Below are positions 1 to 5,351 of a stretch of DNA of 5,351 nt, one piece after another. Position 1 is the stretch's first letter; each line of letters starts with the position of its first letter. The notes under the pieces were generated by a model. That model ran no database searches. It saw only the letters and a list, made by a program, of their open reading frames with translations, and was not told where the DNA came from. Position numbers and translations under genes: made by a program. This stretch comes from an uncultured Acidobacteriota bacterium (GTDB lineage: Bacteria > Acidobacteriota > Blastocatellia > RBC074), in contig CALBSU010000823.1 in the NCBI GenBank assembly GCA_937967285.1, positions 1 through 5,351 of the forward strand, read 5' to 3'.

Positions 1-2
1 AT

Positions 3-1547
3 GTAATCACATTTGTCGTCGAGTCCGGGGACTTCCGCCCGGCGCTGCTGGTCGAATTCATCAGAGCAACCGGACGCTGCTGCGGTTGCCCTGAGCGATT
101 CACATTCACACCCGATACGCTGCAAGACGGAAAAGTGAATACACCGTATCCGGCGACGTCGATTGCGGTCAGCGGCGGAGGCTATGCACCGTACACTTAT
201 GCGATAACCGGCGGCAACCTGCCCGCCGGCATGATGTTGGCTTCGGACGGAACATTATCCGGGACCCCGACTGAAGCCGGGAATTTCACGATCATCGTCA
301 CCGCGACCGACAAACTGGGATGCTCGAAACCCAGGCAATACAAGTTCAAAATCCGCAGACGCGATATTTCCTGGTCGACGGATATTCCGCCGCCGACGGG
401 TCTCAACGCCACCGGAAACGGAAGATCAAAGGCATTGAACCAGCAGACCAGAAAACTGAACGTGATGATCAACCTGGAGGCGCTGGGAGACGAGCATGCC
501 GTCAGTTTCAGCCTCGGGTTCGATCCGGCCGTACTCTCCAATCCGGTCATCAGCCCGGGCAAGGACGCAGTCGGAGCCGCGATCAATACCAACACATCGG
601 AAGTCGGACAGGGGAATTTAGGCGTTTCAATTACGCTGCCGGGAAATCAGGTCTTCGTCGAAGGTTTGAGAACCGTGGCTCTCGTTCAATTCGACTTTGC
701 AGGCTCGAATGCCGGAGCAGTGACGAGTCTCGGGTTCAAGGACCAGCCGGTCCAGCGACTGATTATCGATGCTGCGGATAATCAACTGACGACAGAGTAC
801 ATAGATAAGCCGGTGCTGCTGGCGCCCATGGTGGTAAGCGTCTCGGCGGCAAATTACGCCGTCGATCCGCTGGCGCCGGAGCAGATCCTCGCCGCTTTCG
901 GAACGAACCTAGCCACGGCGACGATCGTGGCTATCGAATTGCCCCTGCCGACCGCATTGGCCGGCACGACCGTCAATGTCCGGGACAGCTCCGGAACGGA
1001 GAGGGCCGCACAGCTCTTCTTCGTCTCCCCCAATCAGGTCAACTACCTGATGCCTGCCGGGCTGGCTCCCGGACAGGCGGTCGTAACCATCAAAAGCTCC
1101 GACGGCGGGATCTCCGGGGGGATTGTCGGCATCTCGAATATCGCGCCGGGGCTCTTCACCGTCGACGCCACAGGCAAGGGCGTTGTCTCGTCAAACGCCC
1201 TGACTCTCAAACCGGACAACACATTCATTCAGCAGCCGACCTCGATGTTCGATCCGAACCTGAACAAATTCGTCTCGGTCCCGATCGGACTGGGAATGGA
1301 TGATGATCGCGTATTCCTCGTCCTCTACGGTACGGGCCTGCGACTGCGCTCATCCGAGGCCAGTGTCAGGGCAAGTATCGGCGGATTCGATCTGCCGGTG
1401 CTCTATGCCGGCCCGCAGGGAGTTTTCGCCGGCCTGGACCAGATCAACATCGAACTGCCGCGGGCGCTCGCCGGCCTGGGCGAGATAGATATCACGCTCA
1501 TTGTGGACGGCGTGGCGACCAACTCAGTGCGGATAAATATTCTCTAA
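3..1547 (+). CDS. Secreted multi-domain protein, C-terminal part: He_PIG Ig-like, cohesin-like and TIGR03437 domains (5' partial)
   Basis: The reading frame is open from base 3 with no stop, so the gene enters from outside the window; 514 residues are visible. An Ig-like He_PIG domain spans about residues 30-117, with the typical LPAGMML...[12 protein letters not shown]...VTATD pattern. A cohesin-like beta-sandwich region follows at about 150-260 ([20 protein letters not shown], then [12 protein letters not shown]). A TIGR03437 C-terminal domain covers about 280-510 ([40 protein letters not shown]). A GTG at 135 is a possible start codon, but it falls inside the He_PIG domain: the expected preceding strand ([16 protein letters not shown]) is encoded just upstream in the same frame, so 135 is not the real start. 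These domains are known from large exported or surface proteins of Acidobacteriota; binding partner and activity are unknown, and I see no catalytic motif. The export signal would lie in the missing part. The next gene starts 20 bp downstream, suggesting co-transcription. Confidence 0.9.
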   Translation, partial: VITFVVESGDFRPALLVEFIRATGRCCGCPERFTFTPDTLQDGKVNTPYPATSIAVSGGGYAPYTYAITGGNLPAGMMLASDGTLSGTPTEAGNFTIIVTATDKLGCSKPRQYKFKIRRRDISWSTDIPPPTGLNATGNGRSKALNQQTRKLNVMINLEALGDEHAVSFSLGFDPAVLSNPVISPGKDAVGAAINTNTSEVGQGNLGVSITLPGNQVFVEGLRTVALVQFDFAGSNAGAVTSLGFKDQPVQRLIIDAADNQLTTEYIDKPVLLAPMVVSVSAANYAVDPLAPEQILAAFGTNLATATIVAIELPLPTALAGTTVNVRDSSGTERAAQLFFVSPNQVNYLMPAGLAPGQAVVTIKSSDGGISGGIVGISNIAPGLFTVDATGKGVVSSNALTLKPDNTFIQQPTSMFDPNLNKFVSVPIGLGMDDDRVFLVLYGTGLRLRSSEASVRASIGGFDLPVLYAGPQGVFAGLDQINIELPRALAGLGEIDITLIVDGVATNSVRINIL

Positions 1548-1554
1548 AACAGTT

Positions 1555-1561
1555 AGAGGAG
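1555..1561 (+). promoter_or_regulatory. Strong ribosome binding site for the small membrane protein gene
   Basis: AGAGGAG lies six bases before the ATG at 1568. It is the clearest Shine-Dalgarno sequence in the window and the main reason for accepting the short downstream frame as a real gene. Confidence 0.7.
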
Positions 1562-1567
1562 CCTGCC

Positions 1568-1768
1568 ATGGCGCCGGATAAGGAGACAACGCTGATCGCG
1601 ATGCTGGTCCCATCGCTCGCGTATCACACCCTCTCGCTCTTCTTCGAGAGCATCAGAAATAACGGTTTCCTCCTCGGAGCATCGACCGGCTTCCTGACCG
1701 GCGCCTGTCTGGTCGGTCTGATCATCAGGTGGGAAAAACGTAACGGGCGCTCGTTTCCGTACTTTTGA
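1568..1768 (+). CDS. Small two-helix membrane protein of unknown function (66 aa)
   Basis: I do not recognise a family. The 66-residue product has two hydrophobic stretches, about residues 8-26 (TLIAMLVPSLAYHTLSLFF) and 34-53 (FLLGASTGFLTGACLVGLII). They are separated by a short polar turn (ESIRNNG) and followed by a basic tail (RWEKRNGR). By the positive-inside rule this suggests a helical hairpin with both ends in the cytoplasm. The second helix is rich in Gly, Ala, Ser and Thr, which would suit close helix packing. Support for a real gene is the strong AGAGGAG site at ideal spacing, the 20-bp gap after the upstream secreted-protein gene, and an intrinsic terminator starting 27 bp after the stop. 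It is probably the last gene of that transcription unit. No functional assignment is possible from the sequence. Confidence 0.65.
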   Translation: MAPDKETTLIAMLVPSLAYHTLSLFFESIRNNGFLLGASTGFLTGACLVGLIIRWEKRNGRSFPYF

Positions 1769-1795
1769 GTTTAACGCATCGGGACATTGTCATGT

Positions 1796-1840
1796 GCGCC
1801 GGAGCAGCGTGAATAACGCTCCTCCGGCGCCTTCTTTTTT
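1796..1840 (+). terminator. Rho-independent terminator
   Basis: Arms 1796-1809 (GCGCCGGAGCAGCG) and 1817-1830 (CGCTCCTCCGGCGC) pair at 13 of 14 positions, with one C/C mismatch, around a 7-base loop (TGAATAA). CTTCTTTTTT follows at once. The GC-rich stem plus T-run on the + strand ends the unit made of the secreted-protein gene and the small membrane protein gene. There is no matching A-run upstream, so it is probably not bidirectional. Confidence 0.9.
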
Positions 1841-1842
1841 GC

Positions 1843-2003
1843 AACCGCTTAGTAGGAGATGAAGTTACCAGTTGCCAGTTTCCAGTCGTTATTGGAAAGG
1901 ACTCGGTTCCACCACTGTTTTACCTTAATGTACACAGAGTTTGGTATACAGACTGGAAACTGCCAACTGGGCACTGGAAACTTAACCACTGACTAAGCAG
2001 GTT
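1843..2003. repeat. Intergenic inverted-repeat element built from 7-bp CCAGT units
   Basis: The left arm holds three heptads of pattern NNCCAGT (TACCAGT, TGCCAGT, TTCCAGT; 1866-1886). The right arm holds four in inverse orientation (ACTGGAA, ACTGCCA, ACTGGGC, ACTGGAA; 1952-1979). Bases 1868-1887 pair with 1951-1970 at 19 of 20 positions around a 63-base centre. An outer inverted repeat, GCTTAGT (1847-1853) and ACTAAGC (1992-1998), encloses the arms; with one bulged base it extends into AACC (1843-1846) and GGTT (2000-2003). No open reading frame is evident inside. It could be a non-autonomous mobile element, a dispersed REP-like repeat, or a structured RNA. It lies just after a terminator and just before a promoter, a typical tolerated site for such elements. 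I see no convincing target-site duplication. Confidence 0.65.
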
Positions 2004-2027
2004 ACCGTATTTTACATGCCGATCACC

Positions 2028-2056
2028 TTGCGAAGACCCGGAATGACCTATATCAT
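2028..2056 (+). promoter_or_regulatory. Candidate sigma70-type promoter for the NtrC-family regulator
   Basis: TTGCGA (2028-2033) and TATCAT (2051-2056) are separated by exactly 17 bases and lie about 95 bp before the regulator's ATG, downstream of the terminator and the repeat element. The match is reasonable but not consensus. The local stretch is clearly more AT-rich than the coding DNA around it. Confidence 0.4.
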
Positions 2057-2058
2057 TC
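2041..2058. promoter_or_regulatory. Perfect dyad overlapping the -10 element (possible operator)
   Basis: GAATGA-N6-TCATTC is a perfect 6-bp inverted repeat covering the end of the spacer and the whole putative -10 box. A protein bound here would occlude the promoter. The binding factor is unknown; autoregulation by the downstream activator is only a guess. Confidence 0.3.
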
Positions 2059-2151
2059 AATATCTGCAATAATTACAGTTCATGTCGACAGAAAATCAGG
2101 GGGTAGCGGCTTCCGTCCGTGCCGTCGCCCCGAGCCATCACAAAAGCATTT

Positions 2152-3579
<1,428 letters not shown>

Positions 3580-3596
3580 CGGCTCGGATGCGCAAA

Positions 3597-3621
3597 ATTC
3601 CGCTTTTCAACGGAATATTCC
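3597..3621. promoter_or_regulatory. Candidate upstream activator (enhancer) site: ATTCC/GGAAT half-site cluster
   Basis: ATTCCGCTTTTCAACGGAAT (3597-3616) is a dyad with perfect 6-bp arms and an 8-base centre. It runs directly into ATTCC, so 3612-3621 also forms the perfect palindrome GGAATATTCC. Another ATTCC lies at 3572-3576, at the end of the regulator gene. The dyad centre is about 98 bp upstream of the transcription start expected from the sigma54 promoter, within the usual range for NtrC-type activator sites. Binding by the adjacent regulator is inferred. It is not a terminator: the stem is short and no T-run follows. Confidence 0.45.
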
Positions 3622-3678
3622 CCCATAATTCAGCCGCCGAGATGCGGTAACCATATCTTTTTCCGGCATTGCACCCTG

Positions 3679-3694
3679 CGGCACGCGCATTGCC
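3679..3694 (+). promoter_or_regulatory. Sigma54 (-24/-12) promoter of the USP operon
   Basis: CGGCACG-CGCA-TTGC matches the sigma54 consensus TGGCACG-N4-TTGCW at 10 of 12 defined positions. The nearly invariant GG (3680-3681) and GC (3692-3693) are at the correct spacing. Transcription should start near 3705, giving an untranslated leader of about 27 bases before the ATG at 3732. Its position directly after a sigma54 activator gene and before a compact operon makes a chance match unlikely. Confidence 0.75.
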
Positions 3695-3731
3695 GGCACT
3701 CCCCGGGAGGCGTTGTATTCAACGTAGCGCA

Positions 3732-4685
3732 ATGAAAGATTCAATGAAAATCCTGCTCGCGTTTGACGGATCGGAATATGGGCTGTCGGCGGTCGATGAG
3801 GCGGCGCGAATACCGTGGCCTCCCGGCAGCAAGCTGAGAGTGATCTCGGTGGCGGAGCTGCCGGCGCCGGTCATGTCCGGGCCGATGCCGATGCCGGGAT
3901 CCTATTTCGAGGAATGGGAGAAAGCGCTCGAGGATCAGGCCGTGGCCAACACGGCGACGGCTCTCTCACGATACTATGAACAGGGCGGAACCCAGATCGA
4001 AGTCGACGCCAAATCGGTCAAGGGCAACCCGAAGGATGTTCTCCTCGAAGAGGCCGAAGGCTGGGGCGCCGACCTGATCATCATCGGAACGCACGGATAC
4101 AACGCGATTGAGCGGATGTGGCTGGGGTCGGTCTCGCGAACGGTCGCCACGCATGCCCGGTGCTCGGTTCAGATCGTCAGGCGACGCGAGAATGGCTCAG
4201 CGGGCAAAGCCATGAAGATCCTGCTGGCGGTCGACGGATCGCCTTGCTCGGATGATGCGGTCGAGGAGGTCGCAACCAGGCCGTGGCCGGAGGGGACCGA
4301 GATCAAGGTCATCACCGCTATCCATCTGCCCTTCGTTCCGACGGCCGAAACCTGGTCCCTCCCGCAGAGCTATTACGCCGAAGTGGAGCGGGTCGGGCGC
4401 GAAAAGGCGGATGAGTTTCTGGACCGGGCGACCACCCGGCTGGCCTCGTCGAACGCCGAGCGGAAGTCCGGCCTCTCGCTGACCAGGGAGCCGATCCTCG
4501 GTCATGCCGAAGACGTGATTATTGAAGAAGCACGCAAATGGGAAGCGGATCTGGTGGTGCTCGGATCGCACGGATACCGCGGGATCAACAGATTTATCCT
4601 CGGATCGGTCTCGCAGGCGGTCGCCTACCACGCTCCATGTTCGGTCGAGATTGTCCGCCGGCGCGAAGAGCAGTCCGGGAAATGA
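3732..4685 (+). CDS. Tandem universal stress protein (two UspA domains)
   Basis: The 317-residue product carries two complete UspA alpha/beta domains, about residues 5-155 and 161-312. Each begins with the same motif ([10 protein letters not shown] and [10 protein letters not shown]). Each keeps the ATP-binding pattern G-x2-G-x9-G-S: G119-THG to G132-S133 and G278-SHG to G291-S292, 159 residues apart. This points to an internal duplication with both sites retained. UspA proteins are cytoplasmic, bind ATP and are induced in stress, starvation or low oxygen; the specific role here is unknown. The start at 3732 was chosen because the frame's upstream TTG (3669) precedes the predicted sigma54 transcription start and would add 21 residues unlike the family; ATG 3744 is a possible alternative. 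No close Shine-Dalgarno sequence is seen; GGGAGG at 3705-3710 is 21 bases away. It is the first gene of the operon and its stop overlaps the next gene's ribosome binding site. Confidence 0.92.
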   Translation: MKDSMKILLAFDGSEYGLSAVDEAARIPWPPGSKLRVISVAELPAPVMSGPMPMPGSYFEEWEKALEDQAVANTATALSRYYEQGGTQIEVDAKSVKGNPKDVLLEEAEGWGADLIIIGTHGYNAIERMWLGSVSRTVATHARCSVQIVRRRENGSAGKAMKILLAVDGSPCSDDAVEEVATRPWPEGTEIKVITAIHLPFVPTAETWSLPQSYYAEVERVGREKADEFLDRATTRLASSNAERKSGLSLTREPILGHAEDVIIEEARKWEADLVVLGSHGYRGINRFILGSVSQAVAYHAPCSVEIVRRREEQSGK

Positions 4686-4690
4686 GGTGA
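4684..4690 (+). promoter_or_regulatory. Ribosome binding site overlapping the USP stop codon
   Basis: GAGGTGA overlaps the TGA stop (4683-4685) of the stress protein gene and ends one base before the ATG at 4692. Complementarity to the 16S tail is long but spacing is short. The arrangement suggests translational coupling of the two genes. Confidence 0.55.
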
Positions 4691-4691
4691 T

Positions 4692-5114
4692 ATGAAGATC
4701 GGCAGACTGAAACTGAGCGACGCCCTGACCATCCTCCACGAAAGCAGGCTGGGATACCTGGGCTGCATTTCGAACGGCGAACCGTATGTGCTTCCGATCA
4801 ACTACTATTTCGACGGCAAACACATCTTCAGCCATTCGCTGCCCGGAATGAAGATCGACGCCATGCGGAAGAACCCGCAGGTCTGCGTGCAGGTCAGCCA
4901 GATCCGCGATTCCTACCATTGGCGCAGCGCAATAGCCTACGGTGCATATGACGAGGTCACCGATCCGCGCAAAGAAGAAGAGATCATGGCGGAGATGTAC
5001 AAACATGTCGAACAACTGACGCCGGTCGAATCGAAGATGATCGCCACAACCGAAAAGATGGTGGTCTTCAGAATCAGGCTGACGGAAATAACCGGCATGG
5101 GCGAGGAGTGGTGA
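4692..5114 (+). CDS. Pyridoxamine 5'-phosphate oxidase-like FMN-binding split-barrel protein
   Basis: The 140-residue product has the small split-barrel pattern of the Pyridox_ox_2 / Nim-like group: an opening helix with [28 protein letters not shown] (residues 15-42), [25 protein letters not shown] (44-68) and [14 protein letters not shown] (about 75-88). SHS..G.K and NP.VC..V are the positions that usually line the flavin phosphate pocket, and both are present. Family members bind FMN, sometimes F420 or heme, and act as small flavin reductases or oxidases in the cytoplasm; true pyridoxamine-phosphate oxidase (PdxH) is longer and differs. Substrate cannot be told from sequence. The gene begins 6 bp after the stress protein stop and shares its signals, so it is almost certainly co-expressed. 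A link to redox or low-oxygen stress is inference from the neighbours. Confidence 0.88.
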   Translation: MKIGRLKLSDALTILHESRLGYLGCISNGEPYVLPINYYFDGKHIFSHSLPGMKIDAMRKNPQVCVQVSQIRDSYHWRSAIAYGAYDEVTDPRKEEEIMAEMYKHVEQLTPVESKMIATTEKMVVFRIRLTEITGMGEEW

Positions 5115-5130
5115 AATCGACCGACACGAG

Positions 5131-5351
5131 ATGAGCAGATCCGAAACACCAGACACAACCCAGCCAGTCGATTCGATGCTCGATGAATCGCTGCGCCTGA
5201 ATGAGGCCTGGCTGGCCGGCATTCTCGCCTCCGCCATGGATGCGATCATCACGGTCGACGAAGACCAGAAGATTCTGCTCTTCAATTCGGCGGCTGAAAC
5301 GATGTTCCAGTGTCCCGCCGGCGAGGCGATCGGGAGATCGCTCGAGAAGTT
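5131..5351 (+). CDS. PAS-domain protein, N-terminal part (3' partial; possible sensor kinase)
   Basis: An ATG at 5131 opens a frame that runs without a stop to the window end; 73 full codons are visible. After a polar leader of about 25 residues comes a PAS-domain start, [32 protein letters not shown], then [14 protein letters not shown]. This is the usual pattern in which the I-V-D strand, the N.A....F helix and the ..E.IG.S. segment follow each other. No signal peptide or membrane helix precedes it, so it is probably a soluble sensor. Such N-termini occur on histidine kinases, diguanylate cyclases and sigma54 activators; the output domain lies beyond the window. It starts 16 bp after the flavoprotein gene in the same operon, with only a weak ribosome binding site. 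A kinase acting on the regulator encoded at 2152 would be logical but is not shown. Confidence 0.85.
   Translation, partial: MSRSETPDTTQPVDSMLDESLRLNEAWLAGILASAMDAIITVDEDQKILLFNSAAETMFQCPAGEAIGRSLEK

Noticed and set aside
135..137. GTG as start of the first gene
   Set aside because: The frame is open to the window edge and the He_PIG domain begins upstream of this codon, so the gene is 5'-truncated by the window rather than starting here.
1862..1983. Heptad repeats as a CRISPR array
   Set aside because: Units are 7 bp, contiguous without spacers, and lie in two opposed arms; no cas genes are nearby.
2017..2031. Second sigma54-like promoter before the regulator (TTGC at 2028-2031)
   Set aside because: The -12 part fits, but the -24 position reads GC instead of the nearly invariant GG and the rest of that block does not match.
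3597..3616. Hairpin after the regulator gene as a terminator
   Set aside because: The stem is only 6 bp with an 8-base loop and is not followed by a T-run; an operator/enhancer dyad is more likely.
3669..3731. TTG start giving a longer universal stress protein
   Set aside because: It would add residues foreign to the family, and it lies upstream of and across the sigma54 promoter whose transcript should begin near 3705.
4197..5285. Long minus-strand open frame (362 codons) opposite the USP and flavoprotein genes
   Set aside because: The + strand frames encode clear conserved domains. The antisense product has no recognisable motif and is a by-product of codon bias in GC-rich genes.

Overview
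The window looks like chromosomal DNA of an acidobacterium, probably Blastocatellia-like. The main evidence is the first protein: its C-terminus matches the TIGR03437 ('Solibacter') domain, which is concentrated in Acidobacteriota, preceded by a cohesin-like domain and a putative-Ig (He_PIG) domain. Coding DNA is moderately GC-rich and all supported genes lie on the + strand. The phylum call is recognition from memory, not a search.

Layout: (1) 3-1547, the 3' part of a secreted multi-domain protein gene whose 5' end lies before the window. (2) 1568-1768, a 66-residue two-helix membrane protein with a strong ribosome binding site, closed by a textbook intrinsic terminator at 1796-1840. (3) 1841-2151, non-coding: a long inverted-repeat element built from 7-bp units, then a sigma70-like promoter overlapped by a dyad. 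(4) 2152-3579, an NtrC-family sigma54 activator (receiver, AAA+, Fis helix-turn-helix). (5) 3580-3731, an intergenic region with a near-consensus -24/-12 sigma54 promoter at 3679-3694 and an ATTCC/GGAAT half-site cluster about 100 bp upstream of the expected transcription start. (6) 3732 to the window end, a tightly packed operon: tandem universal stress protein, FMN-binding split-barrel (pyridoxamine-phosphate-oxidase-like) protein, and the start of a PAS-domain protein that may be a sensor kinase.

The most interesting reading is that regions 4-6 form a compact sigma54 stress circuit. The activator gene sits next to a sigma54 promoter, with a candidate enhancer at the usual distance, driving a USP-flavoprotein-PAS operon whose last gene could feed signal back to the activator. 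The promoter match and gene order are directly visible; the regulatory wiring is inference. The promoter also settles the USP start, because the longer TTG start at 3669 would lie upstream of the predicted transcript.
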